Positions 51,003 through 58,331 of a stretch of 58,331 bases of DNA are shown one piece after another; position 1 is the first letter of the stretch; the number at the start of each line of letters is the position of its first letter. Made by a program: the position numbers and the translations under genes. Source of the stretch: Acidobacteriota bacterium. GTDB lineage: Bacteria; Acidobacteriota; Terriglobia; Terriglobales; Acidobacteriaceae. The notes beneath the pieces are model-generated. The model was not told where the DNA came from. It made no database searches and saw only the letters and a list, made by a program, of their open reading frames with translations. The stretch covers positions 1-58,331 of the forward strand of contig JABCYV010000003.1 of assembly GCA_013290025.1 (NCBI GenBank), given 5' to 3'.

Positions 51003-52247
51003 ATGATCTATGTACTGTACGGCATTGTCTCCATCATTTGTGTTTACACGGCGCGCCATTACTGGTTCACGCTGAACCGGCTTTTTGGATTCCAGCGACA
51101 TCCTTACATCGATATTGATACCGCTGATTGGCCTCCGGTGACGGTGCTCGTGGCTGCTCACAACGAAGAAAGAGTCATCGCCAACATTCTGAGCGCCCTG
51201 ATGACCGTGAAATATCCCGGCGACAAGATGTTGGTGGTGCCGGTCAACGACCGCTCAACCGACCGCACGCGCGAAATCGTTGACGAATTTGTGAAGCGCT
51301 TTCCGGGACGCATTCGGCCGTTTCATCGAGTTACTGGCAGAGGCGGGAAAGCCGCGGCTCTGAAAGACGCGATGGAAATGGTCGAGACAGAAGTAATTCT
51401 GATTTTTGACGCGGATTACATTCCGGGCTCGGGCCTGATCAAGCAATTGACGGCTCCGTTTTTTGATCCGGAGGTTGGCGGGGTGATGGGGCGAGTAGTG
51501 CCGATGAATTGCGGCGCGAACTTGCTAACTCGCCTGTTAGACCTGGAGCGATCCGGCGGATACCAAGTGGACCAGCAAGCGCGCATGAATTTGCACTTAG
51601 TGCCACAGCATGGCGGGACGGTAGCCGGCGTGAGGCTGAGTGCGCTACGCGAAATCGGCGGATGGAACGATAGGACGTTGACGGAAGACACGGACTTGAC
51701 CTACCGGTTGCTGCTGCACGGGTGGAAGACGGTTTATCAGAACCGTTCGGAATGCTACGAGGAGGTGCCTGAGACCTGGCAGGTGCGGATCAAGCAGATT
51801 ATGCGCTGGGCCAAGGGGCATAACCAGGCCATGGTGACATATGGCTTGCAGTTGCTATTCGGGCAACACCGCGCAACCTTGCGCGAGCGGCTCGATGGCG
51901 CCTTGCTACTCGGGGTTTACATCATGGCGCCCTTCACCATGCTGGGCTGGGTGCTGGCGCTGACGGTTTTTTACCAAGGAGTCGCACCGTTGCACGGAGT
52001 TCTGGCCATTTTGGGGGTGACGGCGTATGCCACGGTGGGAAATATGGCAGCCTTTTTTGAAATCGCGGCGGCGGTCCGACTCGATGGCAACTGTAAACGG
52101 ATTCGACTGCTGCCGTTTCTGATTCTGGGCTTTACGGTAAGCATCTTTGCAGTCTCATGGGCCGCGTTCTCGCAGGTGAAGGACGCTCTAACGGGAGCGG
52201 AATTTCATTGGGACAAGACTGAACGCTATCGGAAGGCTGCCTCGTGA
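51003..52247 (+). CDS. processive family-2 glycosyltransferase, membrane polysaccharide synthase
   Basis: The 414-residue protein starts with a membrane helix (MIYVLYGIVSIICVYTARHY), followed by a GT2 domain. Its motifs are VTVLVAAHNEERVIANIL, VVPVNDRSTDRT, the DxD motif in VILIFDADYIPG, the acceptor-base motif TEDTDLTYRLLL and QIMRWAKG (QxxRW). Two or three C-terminal helices (VYIMAPFTMLGWVLALTVFY and on) complete a synthase layout like NodC, PgaC or hyaluronan synthase. QxxRW marks a processive enzyme that makes and extrudes a beta-linked chain. It has no PilZ domain of its own. Its stop overlaps the next gene's GTG (GTGA at 52244-52247). Confidence 0.9.
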   Translation: MIYVLYGIVSIICVYTARHYWFTLNRLFGFQRHPYIDIDTADWPPVTVLVAAHNEERVIANILSALMTVKYPGDKMLVVPVNDRSTDRTREIVDEFVKRFPGRIRPFHRVTGRGGKAAALKDAMEMVETEVILIFDADYIPGSGLIKQLTAPFFDPEVGGVMGRVVPMNCGANLLTRLLDLERSGGYQVDQQARMNLHLVPQHGGTVAGVRLSALREIGGWNDRTLTEDTDLTYRLLLHGWKTVYQNRSECYEEVPETWQVRIKQIMRWAKGHNQAMVTYGLQLLFGQHRATLRERLDGALLLGVYIMAPFTMLGWVLALTVFYQGVAPLHGVLAILGVTAYATVGNMAAFFEIAAAVRLDGNCKRIRLLPFLILGFTVSIFAVSWAAFSQVKDALTGAEFHWDKTERYRKAAS

Positions 52248-53305
52248 ATCCCTATCTCGCGGTTGCGGCCCTGGTGGTGCTATGCGGCGTCGTTTTCCTA
52301 TTGCCGTTGATTCCGGCGCTAGTGGAATTGAAACGGGAAGAAGACGGATTGGCGTTAAAGGTGATTCAGGAACATGCGGGCGAGATACGGTATTTTGCCG
52401 ATGGTTTTCGCAACTATATCAAGGCTTTGGAGCCGACGTTGCAAGAATGTCTCGTTTCTGGTGGAACGGCCAAGGGCAGGATGCCGGACGGAGCCGAGTA
52501 CTTGGTTCTGGGACGTCGTGAAGAGGCACCGTTGCTTCCGCTTGAACAGCGCGACGAGATCTGTCCGGTGGTGCTGGCAACAAGAGCGGACTTGGTGCTT
52601 CCTTCCGCAACTACTTTCTCAAGAGACATCTATGCAGGCGGCGGATTCATCGGCGGAATCGAGAACTGTTACCGGGCGATTCTTGGGGACAAAGACGTTC
52701 GGTTGGGACGCGGGAGCCGGGTCATGAGGTGGGTGCACGCGGTCGGGGAGTTCCGGGCCGATGAGGGGTGCCAGCTTTACGGCCGCATCTCCTCCGATTC
52801 CGCGATTCGGTTGCACGCCGGTTGCAGCTTTCTGCGATTAAATGCTCCGCGGATTGAAACTGGTCCGGCGACGCGAACCGAGGACCAGGGGAAGAGAACG
52901 TCGAGCAGGCCGCTGAATTCGCCGCGAATGTTGTACGACCACGACTTTCAGATCGGCGCCGGTAATGAGTTCGTCGGAGATCTAGTGGTCAGAGGAAGGT
53001 TGCGAGTGGGCGCCGGGGCGCGGGTGTGGGGCAACGTCAAGAGCGGCGGAGAACTGATTATCGAGAGAGATGTTCTCGTAAGTGGCACCTTGATCAGTGC
53101 GACCCGAATGCACATTGGCCTAGGTTGTACGATTCGCGGACCGGTGATCGCAGAACGTGAATTGGAGATGGAAGCCGGAACGCGATGCGGGAGTCCTGAG
53201 TGTCCGACGACAGTCAGCGCGCCCAATATCACGTCGGCAGAAGGAGTCGCTGTTTTTGGCACATTGTGGGCCCGGGAACACGGGCAGGTGGTGAAGAAAG
53301 CATGA
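52244..53305 (+). CDS. membrane-anchored bactofilin-like beta-helix protein
   Basis: The 353-residue protein has an N-terminal membrane helix (NPYLAVAALVVLCGVVFLLP). A middle part of about 150 residues shows few features except FSRDIYAGGGFIGGIENCYR. A right-handed beta-helix-like C-terminal region has short strand repeats (EFVGDLVVRGRLRVGAGARV, WGNVKSGGELIIERDVLVSG, TRMHIGLGCTIRGPVIAERE) typical of bactofilin / polymer-forming cytoskeletal domains. Bactofilins form filaments that localise cell-wall and polysaccharide machineries. The GTG start overlaps the GT2 stop, and the stop overlaps the ATG of the deacetylase (ATGA), so the gene is translationally coupled on both sides. It is likely a scaffold for the synthase. 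Confidence 0.78.
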   Translation: MNPYLAVAALVVLCGVVFLLPLIPALVELKREEDGLALKVIQEHAGEIRYFADGFRNYIKALEPTLQECLVSGGTAKGRMPDGAEYLVLGRREEAPLLPLEQRDEICPVVLATRADLVLPSATTFSRDIYAGGGFIGGIENCYRAILGDKDVRLGRGSRVMRWVHAVGEFRADEGCQLYGRISSDSAIRLHAGCSFLRLNAPRIETGPATRTEDQGKRTSSRPLNSPRMLYDHDFQIGAGNEFVGDLVVRGRLRVGAGARVWGNVKSGGELIIERDVLVSGTLISATRMHIGLGCTIRGPVIAERELEMEAGTRCGSPECPTTVSAPNITSAEGVAVFGTLWAREHGQVVKKA

Positions 53306-55134
53306 AGGTGGGGTGGATAGTGTTCGGGGCGACCACACTCGTAATTGCTTTGGCGGTTTGGTCCTGGTCGGCCCATGGGCGATGGGGAGCACCACCAGAT
53401 CGCCTACTCCTGTTGCTGCCGGATGAAGTCAGCTTGTCCGATCCCAAAGTAGCGCTTTGGCTGGATGCAGCGAGCGAGGAAGGCCTGCACGTCGAGCCGA
53501 TGCGAGACTCTGACTTCACGAGACCGTTCTTCAGGCAGCCCGCGTGTGCAGGAGTGATTCTTCCGGACACGGTGCATCTGGAGGCGAGCGATCTGTTCAT
53601 TGCTTCCCTCCGACGATACGTGGCGGGGGGCGGTCATCTGATGCTGGTTTACGACGCGGGCACGTTCACACCGGAAGGCAGGTACGCCAAAGGATGGTCG
53701 CGACTTTCGGATCTCGCGGGAGTGGACTATGCGCTGTATGACCGGTTGCAAAACGGCACCATCCACTGGGGTGGGATGAGCGGGAGTAGCGCAGTCGTGC
53801 GTCAGATGGACATCCCTCCGGGAAAGTACTATCCATTTCGAAGTGCTACGCAGGAAACGGGAAACTTCGAGGTCGAACTCAAGCGCTACGAATTCGGTGA
53901 TCTTCACTATCCCAGTTATGTGACCTCTGGGGATTACGACGGCCAAGTCCTGTTCCATTCCGATGCGGGGTTGGTGGCAGGGGAACGCAATTTCGAAAAG
54001 GGCTCGGTCCTATTTATCAACGCGCCGCTGGGATATCTCAAAGCCAACACCGATGGCTTGCTTCTGCACTCATTTCTGAAATACTTCGCCGCGCACACGT
54101 TGGGTCTGCCTTATCTCGTGTCGGCTCCAGACGGTGTGGGCGGGCTGGTGTTGAATTGGCACGTCGATTCCAACGCCGCGATTAAGCCGCTGCAGCAGAT
54201 GAGGTCGTGGACCATGCTGCAGCAGGGCACGTTTTCGATTCACGTTACCGCGGGGCCAGACACGGCGCAGGTGGGCGACCACCGCGGCTTTGATGTGCCT
54301 CACAACAAGGTCAGCCAGGAACTGATTCGGGAGCACGTGGCGCGAGGCGACGAGATCGGCAGCCACGGTGGCTGGATGCACGATTACTTTGCCTCGCATG
54401 TGGATAAAGACAATCCCAAGGATCTGGAGCACCTGCTGGAGCAGAACAAGACCGCTCTCGAAGCCATTACGGGCAAACCGGTGGTGGAATATTCAGCGCC
54501 CGAGGGGAATCAGCCGAAATGGGTCACGAGCTGGCTCGACACTCATGGGTTTCTGGCCTATTACTTCACCGGCGATACCGGCATGGGGCCGACGCAGGGC
54601 TACCGCGATGGCATGCGCGAGGGACAAAACGTCTGGGCCTTTCCGATTGTGCACTTGAATAAGGATGCGGCCTTCGAGGAGATGACGCAACACCGGTATA
54701 CCAGCGCGGAGATTGAGCAGTGGCTCGAAGCTATGAGCTCATTTACCGCCGATCACCGGTGCATCCGACTACTCTACTTTCATCCTCCTGGAATAGTGGG
54801 ATACCACAAGGCAGTGGATCAGTGGCTGGAGCAAACTGCTCGGTTGCAGGCGCAAGGGCAGTTTCGGTGGTACACCATGGCCGAGGTAGCCCGGTTCCTG
54901 AATTCCCGCAAAGAAGTGCGGTGGAAGACGTCAGAGAATGGGGGACACTTCACCATCGTTGCGACTCATCCGCAAACTCTGGAACACGAGACGTGGCGAC
55001 TTCTGGCAGTGAGGTACTCTGAGCCAGTTGTAGATCGTGGCAATGCCAAAGTAGTGCGCGACAACGATTCCTGGATGGTAATTGCCGGGCCAGGAACCGA
55101 ACTGCAATTCGAAAGCAAGGTTACAGGTCCATGA
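53302..55134 (+). CDS. membrane-anchored NodB-like polysaccharide deacetylase with an N-terminal GATase-like domain
   Basis: The product is 610 residues from ATG 53302. A signal anchor (GWIVFGATTLVIALAVWSWS) precedes an alpha/beta domain (about 35-265) that resembles class-I amidotransferase-like or beta-galactosidase trimerisation folds (YVAGGGHLMLVYDAGTFTPE). A NodB-type barrel follows (about 275-530): LVLNWHVDSNAA (metal Asp), EIGSHGGWMHDYF, VVEYSAPEGNQPKW and YYFTGDTGMG. The His pair is HxxxxH, not the usual HxxxH, and RxPY is replaced by SAPEG, so activity needs testing. A beta-rich C-terminal part ends the chain. It should act on the polymer in the periplasm, perhaps removing N-acetyl groups. 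It is coupled to both neighbours by ATGA overlaps. Confidence 0.82.
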   Translation: MKVGWIVFGATTLVIALAVWSWSAHGRWGAPPDRLLLLLPDEVSLSDPKVALWLDAASEEGLHVEPMRDSDFTRPFFRQPACAGVILPDTVHLEASDLFIASLRRYVAGGGHLMLVYDAGTFTPEGRYAKGWSRLSDLAGVDYALYDRLQNGTIHWGGMSGSSAVVRQMDIPPGKYYPFRSATQETGNFEVELKRYEFGDLHYPSYVTSGDYDGQVLFHSDAGLVAGERNFEKGSVLFINAPLGYLKANTDGLLLHSFLKYFAAHTLGLPYLVSAPDGVGGLVLNWHVDSNAAIKPLQQMRSWTMLQQGTFSIHVTAGPDTAQVGDHRGFDVPHNKVSQELIREHVARGDEIGSHGGWMHDYFASHVDKDNPKDLEHLLEQNKTALEAITGKPVVEYSAPEGNQPKWVTSWLDTHGFLAYYFTGDTGMGPTQGYRDGMREGQNVWAFPIVHLNKDAAFEEMTQHRYTSAEIEQWLEAMSSFTADHRCIRLLYFHPPGIVGYHKAVDQWLEQTARLQAQGQFRWYTMAEVARFLNSRKEVRWKTSENGGHFTIVATHPQTLEHETWRLLAVRYSEPVVDRGNAKVVRDNDSWMVIAGPGTELQFESKVTGP

Positions 55135-56009
55135 TGATGGCAGGAACAAGACAACTTCGCTGTTTTGCCTTGCTGGTTCTGTGGTGGAGTCTGTCGATTG
55201 CCAGCCAGGTGGAGGCGCAGGTTGTTAATGCACAGGCGGACGCCGCTCCCGCGCCCGTTGAAGCCTTGGTCAGGCAGACTCAACCCGAGGCCCAGACGAA
55301 AGCGCTGACAAATTACGTGGAAAGCGGAGGCAACTATCTGGCGCTGAGCAACGGCTACGGCTACTGGGCTGGTGGCTACACACGTGGCGTTTATCAACAA
55401 GGAAAAAACATCTGGAATGCTGAGGTGAATGGCCAGCACGAGTTTGGCGACGCTGGCGTCTATATGGCGGCTGGTGACACCTACAACTTCAACCCGGATT
55501 GGTACGGCTCGCTGACCCTGGGAACAAGCGTCGGCGGATTCTTCTGGCCGCGATATCGTGCCGATGCTTTCCTGAACAAGAAATGGCTGGGACGGAAACA
55601 GTGGATCACGACTGCAGGCCTTGGTTACTACGCGGCCAAAGATGTGCATCGTGACCACAGCTTCTATCTCGGCAGCACGTACTACTTTGAGAAACCGTGG
55701 ATCATCGAGGAAGGGATTTATTTCAACCTCAGCAACCCGGGGAGGGTCTTTGCGCCGGCCGGTTTCGTGGCGGTCACCTGTGGACGGAATAAGCGGCAGT
55801 ACCTTACAGTGCGCGCGGGGCTGGGGGAAGAAGCGTATCAACTGATTGGACCCACGTCCAGCCTGACTCAATTCAACAGCCAGACGCTGACGATCACCTG
55901 GCGTAAATGGATGGGAACGAATTGGGGCATGAACGTAATCGGTGATTACTATCACAGTCCGTTTTACGGAAGAGGGGGAAGCAGCTTCGGGTTGTTTAAG
56001 GATTTTTGA
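55131..56009 (+). CDS. YaiO-like outer-membrane beta-barrel protein
   Basis: The 292-residue protein starts at the first of three consecutive ATG codons, overlapping the deacetylase stop. It has a signal peptide (LRCFALLVLWWSLSIASQVE, then AQ). The mature chain alternates aromatic and small residues in paired strands: NYLALSNGYGYWAGGYTRGV, YGSLTLGTSVGGFFWPRYRA, ITTAGLGYYAAKDVHRDHSF, YLTVRAGLGEEAYQLIGPTS and QTLTITWRKWMGTNWGMNVI. It ends in Phe (GLFKDF), the usual signal for barrel insertion. The pattern matches the YaiO family of outer-membrane proteins, which in E. coli lies beside a glycosyltransferase (YaiP) and a deacetylase (YaiS). It is the candidate export pore for the polymer. Confidence 0.82.
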   Translation: MMMAGTRQLRCFALLVLWWSLSIASQVEAQVVNAQADAAPAPVEALVRQTQPEAQTKALTNYVESGGNYLALSNGYGYWAGGYTRGVYQQGKNIWNAEVNGQHEFGDAGVYMAAGDTYNFNPDWYGSLTLGTSVGGFFWPRYRADAFLNKKWLGRKQWITTAGLGYYAAKDVHRDHSFYLGSTYYFEKPWIIEEGIYFNLSNPGRVFAPAGFVAVTCGRNKRQYLTVRAGLGEEAYQLIGPTSSLTQFNSQTLTITWRKWMGTNWGMNVIGDYYHSPFYGRGGSSFGLFKDF

Positions 56010-56010
56010 G

Positions 56011-56832
56011 ATGCTGAAGCGCTGGAGACAGACATCGGAACCTTTGAACCCGGCGGAAGCGAGCCGCTTTCAAGGACATCGCGGAGGCCAGATTTCCATG
56101 CACCGCGCCCTGGCCCATTTCCGGCTTGGCCCAATGAATGTGGCAGCATCGTTGGCTCTGTTGGTTTTCTTTTCAGCGATCTGGCTCAGCGTTCTGCCCA
56201 GGGTATGTGAGTTCTGGAAGCGGGTCCTGGCATGGGGAGTACTGGTGTTGCCCCTGCACGCTCGCATCGATGTGGCGGAACGTCAATTCGGGTTCCTTCA
56301 CTTAAAGATTCCCTATCTCCGCCTGGCTGCGATCCTGCCGACGCTGGGAGTATGGTCGTTAACTTGTTTCGTGACGTTGCTGCTGTATGCGGCCACGTAT
56401 CTCATGCCGAAGAACCTGACGCCGATCGCATACCTGTCGCGCGGAATCTTGATTATTCAAGGTAGCGCGCTGGTTTACTTTGCTCTCTGGCCGATCCGTT
56501 TTCCGCACACGCCGGACCAATACATGGAGTCGCTGGTGACCGCGATGTTGGCGCTGATCAGTGTAGTGCCTTCCTTGTATGCGCTGACATACTACATTTT
56601 TGATTTCGGACTGTGGAAGAAGGCTCTACTGACGTTGATGACCATGGTGTACCTGGCGTTGTTCCTGCCGCCGCAACTCTTGCTGCAAGCCCTGGTGCTG
56701 CAGACTACCGTCCTATTCATGCCAGTGCTCTATATTGTGTGCGGGATGCTGATGAATGTCCTGCTGATTATCGCGTTTTATTCCTGGGGAATGACGTGGT
56801 CATTCCGAACGGCGCGAGCGGCGATTCGGTAA
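56011..56832 (+). CDS. multi-span inner-membrane protein of the polysaccharide cluster
   Basis: The product is 273 residues from ATG 56011, one base after the YaiO stop (TGAGATG); later in-frame ATG codons at 56098 and 56137 are alternatives. It has about seven hydrophobic segments, for example NVAASLALLVFFSAIWLSVL, PYLRLAAILPTLGVWSLTCF and AMLALISVVPSLYALTYYIF, and a conserved-looking turn PIRFPHTPDQYMESL. I do not recognise the family. Its position as the last gene of the coupled cluster suggests a helper of the synthase (chain extrusion, lipid or acyl donor handling). No catalytic motif of the acyltransferase-3 or Wzx/Wzy families was seen. Confidence 0.75.
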   Translation: MLKRWRQTSEPLNPAEASRFQGHRGGQISMHRALAHFRLGPMNVAASLALLVFFSAIWLSVLPRVCEFWKRVLAWGVLVLPLHARIDVAERQFGFLHLKIPYLRLAAILPTLGVWSLTCFVTLLLYAATYLMPKNLTPIAYLSRGILIIQGSALVYFALWPIRFPHTPDQYMESLVTAMLALISVVPSLYALTYYIFDFGLWKKALLTLMTMVYLALFLPPQLLLQALVLQTTVLFMPVLYIVCGMLMNVLLIIAFYSWGMTWSFRTARAAIR

Positions 56833-57052
56833 GGCGGTGTGCATGCACACGGGTGAGGCTGTATGAACTTAGTGTTGCTTGGCGAGTTCCCAAACGAGCT
56901 TGCTGAGATTGCCAAATTTTTGGCGATGCGGGCCGCTTGTCGCACATCGTCTTGCGGATACCCCTCTAGATTGCCGTTGTTTTTGGGTGGCCAAAGTTTG
57001 GAGCGCTAACTGCTTAACGAGAGGTGAGAATCATTTGGGGAGTTGTTCGACG
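56833..57052. other. end of the polysaccharide cluster, with a perfect 14-bp dyad
   Basis: GTGTGCATGCACAC at 56837-56850 is a perfect palindrome directly after the stop of the last cluster gene. It lacks a T-run, so it is not a clear terminator. Nothing else was seen. Confidence 0.4.
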
Positions 57053-57268
57053 ATGTCGAGTCCCAGCTTTAGTATCCATGGAGAAGAGAGTCTCGGCAGC
57101 CTCGTTGCCGCCGGTGGTATCGTCTGGTCCATACAAGAAGCTACTCAAGGCTTGGCCGAATTGTGGCAGCTTAGACTGCTTCCTCCTGGCCCGCTGGAGG
57201 TGTGCGCGATCGGAATCCTGATCTGGCTGCATGCCAAATGGCGGAGATCCGTGAACGTGAATCGTTGA
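57053..57268 (+). CDS. small membrane protein, hypothetical
   Basis: The product is 71 residues from ATG 57053 (MSSPSFSIHGEESLGSLVAA). The centre GGIVWSIQEATQGLAELWQL is followed by a Pro-Gly turn (LLPPGPLE), then a short membrane segment (VCAIGILIWLHAKWRR) with a basic end. The frame extends upstream to 56879, but that part is Trp/Cys/Arg-rich and looks random. No clear ribosome binding site. It could be a real small protein, but support is limited. Confidence 0.45.
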   Translation: MSSPSFSIHGEESLGSLVAAGGIVWSIQEATQGLAELWQLRLLPPGPLEVCAIGILIWLHAKWRRSVNVNR

Positions 57269-57780
57269 CTAGACGCAGTGAGAGGCAGTGGTTCTAGTCC
57301 CCGGAGAGTGTGAAGAGGGAGTCGGCGAGGCTGCCCCGTGTTCGACCCAGTCCTAGTTGTCGGGGAACAAGGGAACCAACAAGTGTAGCGCTTCGACCTC
57401 TTCCGCCGCGCGCCGGTTCTAACTCTTTTCCCGCAAAACCAGATTCACCTCCGTCATGACCCGTGATCCTCAGATTGTCGGACATTACGGCCCGCCTCCT
57501 CAGTTCCGAGTCAAGACTTAGATGCGGTGGCCCCGGGTTCGGTATGAATAAAAGCTATTGTGAGAGGCTTTTCCGCAGACTGGTCAATCTTGCAGATTGA
57601 TCTGATTCGCACACCGGGTTTTAGATTCGGGAGTGTTCATCTTTGGCTGAAATTCGCGACGAACTCGCTTGGCGCGGCAAAGTCTCGGAAGGTTTATAGT
57701 CGAGTCGTGGTGGACAACTAGTCGGGGAAGTTCAATAAATGAAGGCAGTGGCAATAAAGAAGGGTCAGAGCTGAGAGAAA
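57269..57780. other. gene-free stretch
   Basis: About 512 bp. The only structure seen is a perfect hairpin TCAATCT-TGC-AGATTGA at 57584-57600 without a following T-run. No supported ORF. Confidence 0.4.
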
Positions 57781-57969
57781 GTGGTCGGTTTCCAAGAGAT
57801 GGGCACCTTACGCTGTGACAGTTGCGGCGAGGAGTTCCTTATAAATCACCATCCCACGTCGGTGGATAAGTGGGTGGCCGACAAGCAAGCAAAGTGGCTC
57901 GAAAAAGTCCTTGCCGAGGAGAACGAGCGTGATAAGAAACACCCCGACCGGATCGAACTACCGGATTAG
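57781..57969 (+). CDS. small CxxC zinc-finger-like protein
   Basis: The product is 62 residues from GTG 57781, or 56 from ATG 57799 (MGTLRCDSCGEEFLINHHPT). It has one CDSC pair followed by NHH, a likely metal site, then a charged helix (KWVADKQAKWLEKVLAEENE) and an acidic end (RDKKHPDRIELPD). Similar small proteins occur in soil Acidobacteriota as far as I recall. The function is unknown. It stands alone. Confidence 0.65.
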   Translation: MVGFQEMGTLRCDSCGEEFLINHHPTSVDKWVADKQAKWLEKVLAEENERDKKHPDRIELPD

Positions 57970-58159
57970 CTGGGCAAAGTATGAGCGCCACCATCATCTC
58001 GTCAGGTGACTTCCCCCTCAGTTGGTCTCAGAGACAAGGCATCTTCGGTAGCACAGATTCTCGACCGTGGGCCGAAACTTCCAGATGCTGGGATCCAGGG
58101 CTACTCTGCGAGCGATCCCGATACGCTCGTTTGTTACAATCCCAGATCGAGGGGGACAA

Positions 58160-58331
58160 ATGGACATTCTCGCGCAGTTGAAGGCTGCACGCGACAAAGC
58201 TGCATTTGAATTAGGTCGGCTGGAGGCTGCTATTTCCGCTTTATCGGGGCTGGCCTCCAGGTCAATCAAATCCACCAGGACACGTCGAAAGATGTCGGCT
58301 GCCGCACGGCGGAAGATAAGTCTGGCGCAAA
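58160..58331 (+). CDS. small basic protein, 3' end cut by the window
   Basis: ATG 58160 follows GAGGGGGACAA, a good Shine-Dalgarno, and the frame stays open to the window end (57 codons visible). It begins MDILAQLKAARDKAAFELGR with a helical coiled-coil-like segment, then a basic stretch containing RRKMSAAARRKISLAQ. That motif is frequent in small Acidobacteriota proteins of unknown role and may bind nucleic acid. It is too short for a firm family call. Confidence 0.65.
   Translation, partial: MDILAQLKAARDKAAFELGRLEAAISALSGLASRSIKSTRTRRKMSAAARRKISLAQ

Noticed and set aside
1-58331. tRNA, rRNA and insertion sequences
   Set aside because: No T-arm-like GGTTCGAATCC string, ribosomal RNA segment or DDE/serine/tyrosine recombinase gene was found by eye.

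Overview
The window looks like a piece of the chromosome of an Acidobacteriota bacterium, probably class Terriglobia. This is inferred from family content: tandem DUF507 genes, a DUF2934 protein, a WxPGYW-repeat secreted protein, a small protein with an RRKMSAAARRKI motif, long-form HPF, and an lptCA-lptB-rpoN-hpf block. No rRNA, tRNA, CRISPR array or canonical insertion sequence was seen.

Left part (1-31.7 kb), mostly housekeeping. It holds a tldD/pmbA protease pair, a secreted WxPGYW-repeat protein with a repetitive Ser/Arg/Pro tail, a COG4299 membrane acyltransferase, a secreted creatininase-like protein, and an orphan sugar-binding-type protein without a signal peptide. Then comes the envelope/stress block lptCA-lptB-rpoN-hpf on the minus strand. 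It is followed by a solo ABC ATPase, recJ, two DUF507 genes, queG, a gluzincin/TPR protein, cspA, a YihY-type membrane protein, a secreted alpha/beta hydrolase, a DUF2934 protein, a lipase-maturation-factor-like protein and a CrtI-like oxidoreductase. Embedded here is a compact cassette (18715-19140): a GIY-YIG gene whose ends lie at or in two inverted copies of a REP-like hairpin repeat. A third copy sits alone at 1957-2014. A frameshifted gene lies at 26.9-27.5 kb.

Middle part (31.7-49.2 kb), a dense cyclic-di-GMP and two-component island. It has three intact PilZ proteins (two joined to receiver-type domains) and a PilZ fragment. It also has an HD-GYP response regulator, a GGDEF response regulator, a MASE1-PAS-GAF-GGDEF protein, a PAS-GGDEF-EAL protein, a single-domain receiver and an OmpA-type protein. 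A coupled TonB receptor - YfiR - CHASE8 hybrid kinase operon ends in a truncated receiver gene. A 20-bp inverted-repeat motif (consensus TTGTTCYGAAANYRGAACAA) was found five times by eye in this island, mostly upstream of PilZ or HD-GYP genes, and not elsewhere in the window.

Right part (49.5-56.8 kb), a six-gene plus-strand cluster, most of it translationally coupled. It encodes a UDP-GlcNAc 2-epimerase, a processive membrane GT2 synthase, a membrane-anchored bactofilin-like beta-helix protein, a membrane-anchored NodB-like deacetylase with a non-canonical metal motif, a YaiO-like outer-membrane barrel and a multi-span membrane protein. I read it as an uncharacterised exopolysaccharide synthesis, modification and export system, plausibly controlled by the adjacent c-di-GMP island. 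The final 1.5 kb is sparse and holds two or three small genes, one cut by the window edge.
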